This document shows, one piece after another, positions 8,325 through 17,052 of a stretch of DNA of 35,450 nucleotides (the first letter of the stretch is position 1; each line of letters opens with the position of its first letter). This DNA comes from Parcubacteria group bacterium GW2011_GWA2_47_26 (GTDB taxonomy: Bacteria > Patescibacteriota > Patescibacteriia > GWA2-47-26). A program made the position numbers and the translations under genes. Location of the stretch: assembly GCA_001001705.1 (NCBI GenBank), contig LCOG01000006.1, forward strand, positions 1 through 35,450, read 5' to 3'. The notes below the pieces were generated by a model. The model made no database searches and was not told the origin of the DNA. It worked only from the letters and a program-made list of their open reading frames with translations.

Positions 8325-9896
8325 TTATTCTACTACTTCTTTTATCTGTTTGCCTATCTTAACGACTTCATCAACTGATCCATCAAAAAATTCTATTTGC
8401 TCCAACTGATGCCCAAGTTCCTGACCGCTTAATCCTATAACGGGGGCCGTGGCGCGGATAAAATCTTTTTCATTTTTTAAAAATTCGTCAACAGATTCCT
8501 TCCAAATTTTCTTCAATTTATCAATGTTCTCTTTATTTTTATTTGCAAAAGATTTTCTGGTAATTAGAACATCCGCGAATACGGGGTATTCTTTGCTCGT
8601 TGTTATGACGTGGGCTCTGGATAATTCTAAGGCTTTGGAGAGCCAGGGCTCCCACAAAACCGCCGCATCAACATTGCCACTGATTAAAGCAGTGCCAATT
8701 TCATCGCCACTCATATCTTTTACAACCACATCGCTTAATTTCAGCCCATTTTTATGCAAGATGTATTTCAAAAAGAATTCGCTGATTTCACCTTTTTCCA
8801 AAGCCACTTTTTTACCTTTAATTTTTTTAATAGATTCTATATCTTCACGACTTATCAAGGCATCGCCGCCGCGCGAAATGTTAAGTCCCATAATAATTTC
8901 TGTGTCAGGCATTTCTTTCATCAAACGCAACGCTGTATCCACAGTGACGTTCAAAATGCCAATCTTTTTTGATTTCCAATAATCAATCTTCTGCCGGTTG
9001 TCACTGAATGAGATTAATTCAACCGCAAGCGAATGTTTATCAAATAAGCCTTTATCTTGCGCGTAAAAAAATGGACTATTGCCGGGCCAATAATATAAGC
9101 CGACTTTGAATGCGGCGCTTTGCGCCGGCTCTCCCTCGGAAAGTTTGCTTTTGATAGTTTCTGAACGAATAATATAAGACAACATGCGACGAATTTTTTG
9201 AAATTCTTCATCAAATCGGAGTGTTGTTTTTCGAGGGTAAGGGAAAGAAATATCCAAAATTTCCCTGATAATTCCCGGCCTCGTACCCATTACCACGACT
9301 CGTTTAGATAAAAATAAGGCCTCTTCAATATCGTGCGTGACAAATAGAATTGTCTTTTTCCCTTCTGCCCATAATTCCAAAATAAGCTCCTGCATTTGAT
9401 GCCGTGTTTCAATGTCTAGCGCGTTAAGCGATTCGTCAAACGCTATAATGTCCGTGTTTTGAGCAAGTGCCCGCGCCAGAGCCAATCTCTGCTGCATTCC
9501 GCCAGAAAGTCGCTCCGGATATGCTTTCTTATGTTTATCCAATCCCACACTTTTTAAAATCTGGTCAATCATTGTGGTCTTGCCTTGCACTAATTCTTTG
9601 AGTGCCACTAAAATATTTTGCTCAACAGTTAAATGATTGAAATTGGCATATTTCTGCGGAACGTAAGCAATGCGTTTATTCTTCAACCATTCGCGCTGTT
9701 TTTCTGAATTGATAAAAATATTTCCATCATCGGGTTTTTCTAAGCCTAGGATACATTTTAGAAGCGTAGTCTTTCCGCAACCAGACGGACCGAGTATTGC
9801 AATAATTTCTCCCGCTTTTACATCAAAAGAGACGTTCTCCAATACCCTTTTGTTGTCGTATGCCTTGTAAATTTTTTGTACACTTATGCCGGCCAT
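8325..9896 (-). CDS. NitT/TauT-type ABC transporter ATPase fused to a C-terminal periplasmic-binding-like domain
   Basis: Walker A GPSGCGKTT, signature LSGGMQQRLALARAL, then ~270 aa NMT1/SsuA-like domain (KVGLYYWPGNSPFFYAQDKGLFDKHSLAVELISF...GNVDAAVLWEPWL). Confidence 0.9.
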   Translation of the reverse strand: MAGISVQKIYKAYDNKRVLENVSFDVKAGEIIAILGPSGCGKTTLLKCILGLEKPDDGNIFINSEKQREWLKNKRIAYVPQKYANFNHLTVEQNILVALKELVQGKTTMIDQILKSVGLDKHKKAYPERLSGGMQQRLALARALAQNTDIIAFDESLNALDIETRHQMQELILELWAEGKKTILFVTHDIEEALFLSKRVVVMGTRPGIIREILDISFPYPRKTTLRFDEEFQKIRRMLSYIIRSETIKSKLSEGEPAQSAAFKVGLYYWPGNSPFFYAQDKGLFDKHSLAVELISFSDNRQKIDYWKSKKIGILNVTVDTALRLMKEMPDTEIIMGLNISRGGDALISREDIESIKKIKGKKVALEKGEISEFFLKYILHKNGLKLSDVVVKDMSGDEIGTALISGNVDAAVLWEPWLSKALELSRAHVITTSKEYPVFADVLITRKSFANKNKENIDKLKKIWKESVDEFLKNEKDFIRATAPVIGLSGQELGHQLEQIEFFDGSVDEVVKIGKQIKEVVE

Positions 9897-9898
9897 AA

Positions 9899-10663
9899 TT
9901 ATTTTTTGTAAGGGAAAAGCCTGATATAGCTTTTTCTAAAAAGATAATCGGAAAGAAATCCTATCAAACCCATAAGCAATATGCCGACATAAACATTTGA
10001 GGTGAGCGAAAATCTTTGCGCTTCTTTAATCATGTGGCCAATTCCTGTTTGGGCGGCCACCAATTCCACAATAATAACGTACGACCAGCTCAACCCCAAA
10101 GAAATCCGCATATTATCATACATTTCAGGAATTGCGGCTTGCAGTTTCATTTTGAGCCGCTGCCATGTTGTAAAGTTTAATGAATACGCCAAATCAAAAT
10201 AATCCTTGGGAACGCTCATTAAGTTGGTATCAAATAGAAGAACAATCTGAAAAAATGTCCCAATAAAAAGGAGTACGATTTTTGCCTCCTCTCCGATTCC
10301 AAAAAATAGAATGGTGAGCGGAATTAAAACCGGAACCGGGATGTATCTAATAAAATCAAGGTATGGCGTGAACAATTTTTTCCAAAAATTGGATTCCGAC
10401 ATTAATAGCGCTATTGGCAGAGCAAAAACTATGGAGATTAGAAAAGCAATCATTACTCGAGACAGCGTAGCAAAAATATCAACGGCCAGACTTCTGGATG
10501 CAAGCGATATGGCAGACGCAATCACTTTTACCGGCGAGGGTAAAAATAATGGATTGATGAGATTGGTCTGTTCAGTGATGAAATACCATAAACCCAACAA
10601 AAACAACACCGATATTAGGGCTGGCCAAAAAGTTCGGGCTGTTTTTGTTGGGTTAGCTACCAC
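9899..10663 (-). CDS. NitT/TauT-type ABC transporter permease
   Basis: Multi-TM; EYA-like GLSWSYVIIVELVAAQTGIGHMIKEAQRF motif typical of SsuC/TauC permeases. Confidence 0.9.
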   Translation of the reverse strand: MVANPTKTARTFWPALISVLFLLGLWYFITEQTNLINPLFLPSPVKVIASAISLASRSLAVDIFATLSRVMIAFLISIVFALPIALLMSESNFWKKLFTPYLDFIRYIPVPVLIPLTILFFGIGEEAKIVLLFIGTFFQIVLLFDTNLMSVPKDYFDLAYSLNFTTWQRLKMKLQAAIPEMYDNMRISLGLSWSYVIIVELVAAQTGIGHMIKEAQRFSLTSNVYVGILLMGLIGFLSDYLFRKSYIRLFPYKK

Positions 10664-10664
10664 A

Positions 10665-11660
10665 TCAATTAAATCTCTTGATAATACTGTCGGTAAGTTT
10701 GTCCGCAGCTTTCAAGCAGATATTGGTATCGCCATTCTTTTGGAGAATACTGCAAACAAGATCGTAGGTTTTATAGACATTGACCTCGCTACTCTGGTTG
10801 AATAATCTCTTATTTTCTTCTTTGCTTATCCAGCTAACTCCAGTCTTAAAGTCTTCCATTTCTTGTACGGAAACACCAAAAGCATTGGCCATGATTTGGT
10901 AGGCATCGTCATGGTTGGTGTTGATGTAATCAAGCGCTCTGAAGTAACCAGCCGCCACTTTTTCCAGTGCTTGCGGGTAATCCTTGGCCAAGTTTTCATC
11001 GGCAAAAATCAAGTCCTGCACCAACCCCGGGATGTCTGCGCTAGAGGCAAAGACTTTTGAGCCATGCCGAACTTTGACGCTGGCCGATAATGCCGGTTCA
11101 TAAATTCCAGCGGCTGCGAGTTGGCCAGCGGCAAACGCACTGCCGGCGTCTGTTGTTGGCAAATCCTGAAAATCCAAATCCTTTAGGGTCATTCCTGTCC
11201 TATCTAACAAATATTGAAGGACTAGATAGGGCGGAAAACCGGGCTCTGCGCCAACTTTTTTGCCGCGCAAGTCTTGTATTGAATTAACATCAGCCGCTGT
11301 GGCTACCCCGTCAGCTCCGTGTGATTCATCAACGATCAAGAAGCCTATGCCGGCGGGTGCGACATCCTTTGTTGATTGATATATGTCGTAAGTGGCGGCG
11401 TACATATTGATATCACCGCTACGCATGGCCGCGCGAATGTCGCCGATAGATTCAATTCTCGCAAGTTCAACATCAACCCCTTCAAAAAATCCTTTTTCTT
11501 TAGCTACGTAAAGCGGTGCGTAGCCAGGGAATGTTACCATTGCAATTTTAATCTTTGGAAGTTCGGGAGTGGGCTGGCTAGGTTTTGTGCTTATGAGATA
11601 CCCACCAATGCCCAATATAATGACGACCACAAGAATTCCTATTAGTGATTTTTTATTCAT
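10665..11660 (-). CDS. ABC transporter substrate-binding protein (NMT1/SsuA-like)
   Basis: N-terminal signal anchor; KIAMVTFPGYAPLYVAKEKGFFEGVDVELARIESIGDIRAAMRSGDINMYAAT. Confidence 0.9.
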   Translation of the reverse strand: MNKKSLIGILVVVIILGIGGYLISTKPSQPTPELPKIKIAMVTFPGYAPLYVAKEKGFFEGVDVELARIESIGDIRAAMRSGDINMYAATYDIYQSTKDVAPAGIGFLIVDESHGADGVATAADVNSIQDLRGKKVGAEPGFPPYLVLQYLLDRTGMTLKDLDFQDLPTTDAGSAFAAGQLAAAGIYEPALSASVKVRHGSKVFASSADIPGLVQDLIFADENLAKDYPQALEKVAAGYFRALDYINTNHDDAYQIMANAFGVSVQEMEDFKTGVSWISKEENKRLFNQSSEVNVYKTYDLVCSILQKNGDTNICLKAADKLTDSIIKRFN

Positions 11661-11811
11661 AGATTTTTCCTTAGAGTAACTAATTAATTTGTAATCGACC
11701 TTTATAGTATTTTACTATTCTACCCCCTCTCTCGACATTATTACAACACCAGCTTTGCGATGCCCTTATAAAAAACGGCTGGTTGAGCTACGTGGATTTA
11801 CACCCATCATA
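11661..11811 (-). promoter_or_regulatory. ~150-nt 5' leader of the ABC operon with predicted hairpins
   Basis: Contains ACCAGC...GCTGGT (11748-11753/11778-11783) and TGGG-TGTAAA-TCCA (11793-11806) stems between predicted promoter and start codon. Confidence 0.35.
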
Positions 11812-11818
11812 ACAGTTC

Positions 11819-11847
11819 AGATTAGCATACTCAATCAATCTTGTCAA
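11819..11847 (-). promoter_or_regulatory. Putative sigma70 promoter for the ABC operon
   Basis: TTGACA - 17 nt - TAATCT preceded by TGC (extended -10), minus strand. Confidence 0.55.
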
Positions 11848-11927
11848 TAGTAATAACATCATAAATAAGTTATATATATCGCAAAATCAACACTAATTGG
11901 GATATTTAAGATATGTTGTCAAGAAAA

Positions 11928-11956
11928 TTGACATAATAACAGCATGGCGGTATAAT
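11928..11956 (+). promoter_or_regulatory. Consensus sigma70 promoter for the TrmB-type regulator
   Basis: TTGACA - exactly 17 nt - TATAAT, 30 nt upstream of the ATG at 11987. Confidence 0.85.
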
Positions 11957-11986
11957 GAAACAGACAATAAAAGGCACTATTTTATT

Positions 11987-12736
11987 ATGACCATTGAAGA
12001 GACGCTCATAAAATTCGGCCTGGAACCAAAGGAGGCAATGATATATCTTGCCTGTCTTGAACTAGGACCAGCTACGGTACTACAAATCTCGAAAAAAGCC
12101 GGGATCAAGCGGCCCACAGCTTATCTTGTGCTTGATAGCCTGGCAGACAAGGGTTATCTCTCAAAAACTCAAAAGCAGAAAAAACTCCTCTACAGTGCAG
12201 AGAAGCCAGAGACACTATTGCATACTCTCCGCGCTAAAGAGGAGACTCTCCGTGAGGCGCTCCCAATGCTTGAGGCTATGATGGCCACCGCAAAAGAGCG
12301 GCCGAAAATTACTATTTTTGAAGGAAAAGAGGGGGTATGGCGGGTCTATACCGAGATTTTTGCCAGTCCCGAAATAATCTTCTTCGGTTCAATCAAAGAC
12401 ATATTAAGGTGCTTTCCGGATTTGATTGCTTCTTTTAAAAAGATTGTGAAAATAAAAAACCAGAGAGTTCGCGATCTCCTAACGACCCATAGAGATGATC
12501 TCACATATGCGAGAGAGTGTGTGAGCGAGACGTACGAAGTTCGAATAGTACCACTCCCCCTGAATTTCTCTATTGATTGTGCAATTTACGGAAATAAAGT
12601 TGCAATCCTTGCGGCAAAGAAAGATTTCTTCGCAGTGGTCGTCGAAAGTCAAGATGTCGCGGATTCATTCCGCAGTCTTCATGCACTTGCATGGCAAAGC
12701 GCAAAAACGCTGGACGAACTAGAAAAATGGGTCTGA
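11987..12736 (+). CDS. TrmB-family HTH transcriptional regulator
   Basis: LIKFGLEPKEAMIYLACLELGPATVLQISKKAGIKRPTAYLVLDSLADKGYL HTH; start moved from 11897 to 11987 because the consensus promoter lies between them. Confidence 0.85.
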   Translation: MTIEETLIKFGLEPKEAMIYLACLELGPATVLQISKKAGIKRPTAYLVLDSLADKGYLSKTQKQKKLLYSAEKPETLLHTLRAKEETLREALPMLEAMMATAKERPKITIFEGKEGVWRVYTEIFASPEIIFFGSIKDILRCFPDLIASFKKIVKIKNQRVRDLLTTHRDDLTYARECVSETYEVRIVPLPLNFSIDCAIYGNKVAILAAKKDFFAVVVESQDVADSFRSLHALAWQSAKTLDELEKWV

Positions 12737-12789
12737 CCCCTTTTCCGCGACATAAAAAGAGCACGAGTTAAAAACACAAAAATGGTGTG

Positions 12790-13419
12790 CTAGCTAAATA
12801 TTTGTACAATATTTTCAAACACCTTTTCAATTGGCTGTGCGGCGTTGATGGTGTGCACAATGCCGCGAGGTTGGTAAAAATTAAAAAGCGGTTCGGTGTC
12901 ATTTCTATAAATTTCTAATCGCTTGCGTACCGCCTCGGGCTTATCGTCATCGCGCAGAACAAGCGCACCTTTATCTATATCACAAACTCCTTCTTTTTGG
13001 GGCGGGCTGTAAATAAGGTGATAGTTGCGTCCACAGACCGCACACACGCGCCGGCCGCTCAAACGTTTTATGGCTTCCTCATCTGAAAACGCAAGTTCAA
13101 TAACATGGGTGGGCGAAGCAATTTTCTCAAAAGCCTGGGCCTGCGCAAGGTTGCGCGGATAACCGTTTACAATATAGCCGGCCGAGGCATCAGGCCGGGC
13201 CAGCCGCTTAATCATAAGTTCGTTGGTCCATTCATTGGGCGCGAGATTTCCAGCGGCCAGGATCGGTTCGGCTTTTAAACCAAATTCGGTTTTTTTAGCA
13301 ATTTCCTCGCGCCATAAATCGCCAGCCGAGATCATGGGGATTCCGAGTTTTTTGGCAAGCAGTTCGGCTTGGGTATTTTTGCCTGAACCTTGAGGGCCGA
13401 GGATGAGAATGCGGTACAT
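12790..13419 (-). CDS. adk: Adenylate kinase
   Basis: GPQGSGKNTQAELLAKKLGIPMISAGDL, GYIVNGYPRNLAQA, zinc LID CAVCGRNYH; atypical GKNT P-loop. Confidence 0.93.
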   Translation of the reverse strand: MYRILILGPQGSGKNTQAELLAKKLGIPMISAGDLWREEIAKKTEFGLKAEPILAAGNLAPNEWTNELMIKRLARPDASAGYIVNGYPRNLAQAQAFEKIASPTHVIELAFSDEEAIKRLSGRRVCAVCGRNYHLIYSPPQKEGVCDIDKGALVLRDDDKPEAVRKRLEIYRNDTEPLFNFYQPRGIVHTINAAQPIEKVFENIVQIFS

Positions 13420-13430
13420 AAATAAGGGGT

Positions 13431-14261
13431 CTAAAAGCCTGAAAATAATTTTACCACAAAAAATCCCAAGATAGTTCCGAGGCTAATCGGCGGAAGCGCG
13501 GGCATAGGCCGTTTTTTACCCCAAGCAAAAAGAGTAGTGGTCAAGGCCAGTCCAATCACTGAACCAACTGCCGCGCCGATTGCCGGACCAAAACCTTCTC
13601 TAAAAGCTGAAGCCACAAAAATTGCGGGTAGGGCAACATCCCCGCTTCCTAAAAAGAAAAATCCTGCGCCGGGCTGTACTTTATTTAAAGGATTAAAAAA
13701 CATAGTGGGCTTGTCAGGGAGAACCAAAGCAAAAATCACGCCTTTCTCCAATAAACCTCTGAACATGGCGACCATGTGCCGCGTGCCATAAACCGCGATT
13801 ATATCGTAAACTGCCAAGGCGGCTAAAACAATGGCCATGGTTTGCCAAGGCGTGGCTAGACCCAGCGCGGCGGCAATGCCAGCAATTCCCAGCATAAGAA
13901 CAATGTTTTGGATAATCACTAACGGAAAAATATAACGCAGAGCAACTGTAACTAGGGCTAAAATAAAAGCCGCGGATGGAGATATCAAGGTAAAAATTAA
14001 CCAGACACCCAATAAGACACTGATAATAAAAAGCACCTCAAAAATAATCCGCTGACGACGCAGAGTCTTTATTAAAAAGAGCAAAAGCGCGGTAGAAATT
14101 AAAAAGGTAAAGAGAAATTGTTGGGCCGTAATAGCTGGGGCTAGAACGCCCGAGAGCACGGACAATGTTTCAATGCGTATTCCAATAACTAAGACTAGAA
14201 TTTCAACAATTAAAAGAGAGGCGATTGTCTCAAGAGTAAGAATGAGTTGCTTTTTAGGCAT
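13431..14261 (-). CDS. Presenilin / signal-peptide-peptidase-like intramembrane aspartyl protease
   Basis: Multi-TM protein with ordered motifs YD (LAVYDIIAVYGT), GxGD (FLGSGDVALP) and PAL (MPALPP). Confidence 0.8.
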   Translation of the reverse strand: MPKKQLILTLETIASLLIVEILVLVIGIRIETLSVLSGVLAPAITAQQFLFTFLISTALLLFLIKTLRRQRIIFEVLFIISVLLGVWLIFTLISPSAAFILALVTVALRYIFPLVIIQNIVLMLGIAGIAAALGLATPWQTMAIVLAALAVYDIIAVYGTRHMVAMFRGLLEKGVIFALVLPDKPTMFFNPLNKVQPGAGFFFLGSGDVALPAIFVASAFREGFGPAIGAAVGSVIGLALTTTLFAWGKKRPMPALPPISLGTILGFFVVKLFSGF

Positions 14262-14300
14262 GGGCGTACTTTTCTTTCTCTCTCGGCCGCGACGCGCCCT

Positions 14301-15581
14301 CTACGTTTCGTATTCGTGCATGGTCAACTGCGCCTCGATTTGAGCGAGGGTCTCGATGACGACGGAGACGACGATCAAGATGCTGGTTCCGCCAATGGCG
14401 AGCGCCTGCGTTCCGGTCAGCCGCTGCATTAAAAGCGGCAAGATGGCGATCACGGCTAAAAAGAGCGCGCCGACAAATATAACGCGCGATATAACATATT
14501 GAAGGTAGGCCGCGGTGGCCTTGCCCGGACGGATGCCCGGAATAAATCCACCTTGCTTTTGCAAATTTTCGGAAATTTGGTGGGGATGAAAAATTACCGC
14601 GGTGTAGAAATAAGTAAAGATGAAAACGAGCACAAAATAAAGAATGCCGTAGACTAAATTATTTTGAAAAACCTGAATTACCCATTGAGCGATGCGCACT
14701 ACGACTGCGCTTTTGGCTTGAACAAAAAACTGCGCGATCATGGGCGGAAAAAGAATGATGGAGATGGCAAAAATAATAGGAATCACGCCGGCCATATTCA
14801 CGCGCAAGGGCAGATGGGTGTCAACGCCGCCGTACATGCGCATGCCGCGCACTCGGCGCGCGTAAGAAACAGGGATATTGCGCTGGGCTTGGGTAATTAA
14901 AACAACGCCCACGATTGTAATTAAGGCAATGACCGCAAAAATCACGATTTGAGTAATTTGCGTGGCATCCAAGGTCACAACAGCGCGTTGAATCGCCGGA
15001 GGCAAGCCGGCAATAATACCAGCGAAAATAAGAAGGGAGATGCCATTGCCAACCTTGCGTTCCGAAATAAGCTCGCCGATCCACATTAAAAACAGGGTCC
15101 CGGCAGTTAAAGTTAGGATCGTCAAAACATAGGTACGCGCGTTGAGTATTCCCAAAATCGGCTGGGGCGATTGGCGCAAAAGAGTCAACATACCAAATCC
15201 TTGGAGCACGGCGAGCGGAACTGTGGCATAGCGCGTCCAGCGATTGATGCGCCGCTGTCCGGCCTCGCCTTCTTTTTGTATTGCTTCAAGCTTAGGGATA
15301 ACCATGGCTAGGAGCTGAAAGATGATTGAGGCCGTAATGTATGGCGCAACGCCTAAGGCTACAACGGAAAAATTCTCCATGGTTCCTCCGGAAAAGACAT
15401 TCAGCAAGCCGAGGATGGCATTCTTCCTAAAAAAATCTTGGAGATTGGCAATGTCTACTCCGGGTATTGGGATATGGGCGGCCAAACGAAAAATAAAAAG
15501 CATGGCCAACACAAAAATAATGCTACGCCGGAGATCGCGCAGACGCCAGATGCGCACCAGAGTATTAAAAACGCGATTCAT
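14301..15581 (-). CDS. secY: Preprotein translocase subunit SecY
   Basis: FRLAAHIPIPGVD, GVAPYITASIIFQLL, MKLEAIQKEGEAGQRRINRWTRY-like, GGFIPGIRPG, GTSILIVVSVVIETLAQIEAQL. Confidence 0.98.
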   Translation of the reverse strand: MNRVFNTLVRIWRLRDLRRSIIFVLAMLFIFRLAAHIPIPGVDIANLQDFFRKNAILGLLNVFSGGTMENFSVVALGVAPYITASIIFQLLAMVIPKLEAIQKEGEAGQRRINRWTRYATVPLAVLQGFGMLTLLRQSPQPILGILNARTYVLTILTLTAGTLFLMWIGELISERKVGNGISLLIFAGIIAGLPPAIQRAVVTLDATQITQIVIFAVIALITIVGVVLITQAQRNIPVSYARRVRGMRMYGGVDTHLPLRVNMAGVIPIIFAISIILFPPMIAQFFVQAKSAVVVRIAQWVIQVFQNNLVYGILYFVLVFIFTYFYTAVIFHPHQISENLQKQGGFIPGIRPGKATAAYLQYVISRVIFVGALFLAVIAILPLLMQRLTGTQALAIGGTSILIVVSVVIETLAQIEAQLTMHEYET

Positions 15582-15696
15582 CCCGTTAGAAGCAGGTCGC
15601 GGTCTTGCCGCCCTGCTGATTAATGTGTAATGCGATTAATCTTGGCTTTTTCATATGGTAATTTTTCAGGTAACGCGACCGCGGCTTCTAACGGGA
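15581..15696. repeat. IR family 1, copy A (L15-SecY junction)
   Basis: TCCCGTTAGAAGCAGGTCGCGG...GCGACCGCGGCTTCTAACGGGA, 116 nt, flanked by TTCA direct repeats (15577-15580, 15697-15700). Confidence 0.9.
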
Positions 15697-16134
15697 TTCA
15701 ACACGGCCACCTGCCTTCTCAATCTTTTCTTTGGCTGATTGGGAGACCAGACAGCCATGAATAGCCAGTGTTTTTGTAAGACTTCCATCACCTAGTATTT
15801 TAACACCATTCCTGATATTGCGCACGAGGCCGGCAGCCTTTAGCGTCTGCGGGCTTATAACTGCACCCGCCGGAAATCTCGCTTCAAGCCAGCCCAAGTT
15901 AACCTGGGCTGGCTTGGGGTGGATTGATTTGAAACCGCGATGTTTGGGGACGCGTTGAAAAATACGCTTGAGGCCAAGCAATTTTAAACCTTTGCGTCCG
16001 CCGGAACGCGCTCTTTGCCCCTTAATACCCTTTCCTGAATAGGTGCCTTTGCCCGACGCATTGCCGCGTCCAAGACGTTTCACGCGCGTACGCGAGCCGG
16101 GAGCGGGTTTCAAGTTTGATAAGGTTATTGACAT
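15688..16134 (-). CDS. rplO: Ribosomal protein L15
   Basis: MSITLSNLKPAPGSRTRVKRLGRGNASGKGTYSGKGIKGQRARSG; start trimmed from 16170; stop TAG lies in repeat copy A. Confidence 0.97.
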   Translation of the reverse strand: MSITLSNLKPAPGSRTRVKRLGRGNASGKGTYSGKGIKGQRARSGGRKGLKLLGLKRIFQRVPKHRGFKSIHPKPAQVNLGWLEARFPAGAVISPQTLKAAGLVRNIRNGVKILGDGSLTKTLAIHGCLVSQSAKEKIEKAGGRVESR

Positions 16135-16195
16135 ATAGTTGTGAGCCACTAGCCCATAGGGTATAGCCACTAGTGTCTATTGGCTAGTCGTCACT
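16135..16195. repeat. Palindrome-rich spacer at S5-L15 junction (CCACTAG/CTAGTGG words)
   Basis: GCCACTAG and TAGCCACTAG repeated, plus complementary GGCTAG; overlaps last codons and stop of S5. Confidence 0.5.
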
Positions 16196-16671
16196 GGCTT
16201 CAATTGCTCAATTGCCCCGAGGGTCGCTCTAATAATATTTACTTTGTTTTTAGTGGTGCCAAGAATCTTGCCTACCACATTAGACAAACCGGCAAGCTCA
16301 AAAACCGCACGCATGGGGCCGCCGGCTTTGATACCGGTTCCACGCGGCGCCGGTTTCATCATTATTACTGCCGCCCCATATTTAGCGCGTATCTTATGAG
16401 GAATGGTTTCTTTAATCATAGGGATAGTCAAAAGCGTCTTACGCGCTTTGCGCGAGGCTTTAGCCGTCGCCGCCGCAACATCGGCGCCTTTGCCAAGACC
16501 AAAACCAATGCGTCCCTTTCCATCGCCAACAAGTACTGCGGCGCGAAAACGCATACGCTTGCCGCCAGCAGTTACGCGCGTAACGCGACGCAGGTCAACT
16601 ACGCGCTGTTCAAATTCTTTTTCTTCCGGTGTTCTTGTATCAAAACGTCGTCGTTCACGTGGCATACTCAT
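16177..16671 (-). CDS. rpsE: Ribosomal protein S5
   Basis: VVDLRRVTRVTAGGKRMRFRAAVLVGDGKGRIGFGLGKG. Confidence 0.98.
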   Translation of the reverse strand: MSMPRERRRFDTRTPEEKEFEQRVVDLRRVTRVTAGGKRMRFRAAVLVGDGKGRIGFGLGKGADVAAATAKASRKARKTLLTIPMIKETIPHKIRAKYGAAVIMMKPAPRGTGIKAGGPMRAVFELAGLSNVVGKILGTTKNKVNIIRATLGAIEQLKPVTTSQ

Positions 16672-16674
16672 ATA

Positions 16675-17049
16675 TTAAAATATTAGTCCGCCTTCGCGTG
16701 CGCCTTCGGCTACGGCCCTTACTCGTCCGTGATATGCCCGGCGTCCGCGATCAAACACAACAGTTTCAATGTTTTTAGCCTTGGCCAACTCTGCAGCTTT
16801 TTTGCCTAATTCTTTGGCGACTTCTACAGTCACATGGTGCGTCTTTTTGTCGCCCTTCACAAGGGCGTCACTAACCGCAAGCAGTGTTACTCCTTTTTCA
16901 TCGTCTATAAATTGGATATAGAGATGCTGGCCAGAAACATGCACGGACATGCGCGGCTTTAAGGCATTGGAGCGCATACTTGCGCGCACGCGGCGTTGAC
17001 GCCGAACCCTTGTTTTTTTAATATCTTTGAGAGTCTCTTTCATAATCAT
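16675..17049 (-). CDS. rplR: Ribosomal protein L18
   Basis: RRQRRVRASMRSNALKPRMSVHVSGQHLYIQFIDD...VFDRGRRAYHGRVRAVAEGAREGGLIF. Confidence 0.97.
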   Translation of the reverse strand: MIMKETLKDIKKTRVRRQRRVRASMRSNALKPRMSVHVSGQHLYIQFIDDEKGVTLLAVSDALVKGDKKTHHVTVEVAKELGKKAAELAKAKNIETVVFDRGRRAYHGRVRAVAEGAREGGLIF

Positions 17050-17052
17050 TTG

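Noticed and set aside
11897-11986. N-terminal 30 aa extension of the TrmB-type ORF
   Set aside because: Lies across a perfect consensus promoter; the HTH domain starts at the ATG at 11987.
12728-12741. GGGTCTGACCCC palindrome at the TrmB-type stop codon
   Set aside because: Short sequence resembling a widespread REP-like word, but only 12 nt and one copy; not enough to call an element, although it again coincides with a stop codon.
12790-13419. Adk GKNT P-loop as evidence of a non-functional kinase
   Set aside because: Lys and Thr needed for phosphate binding are retained; Asn for Gly is unusual but not disabling on sequence alone.
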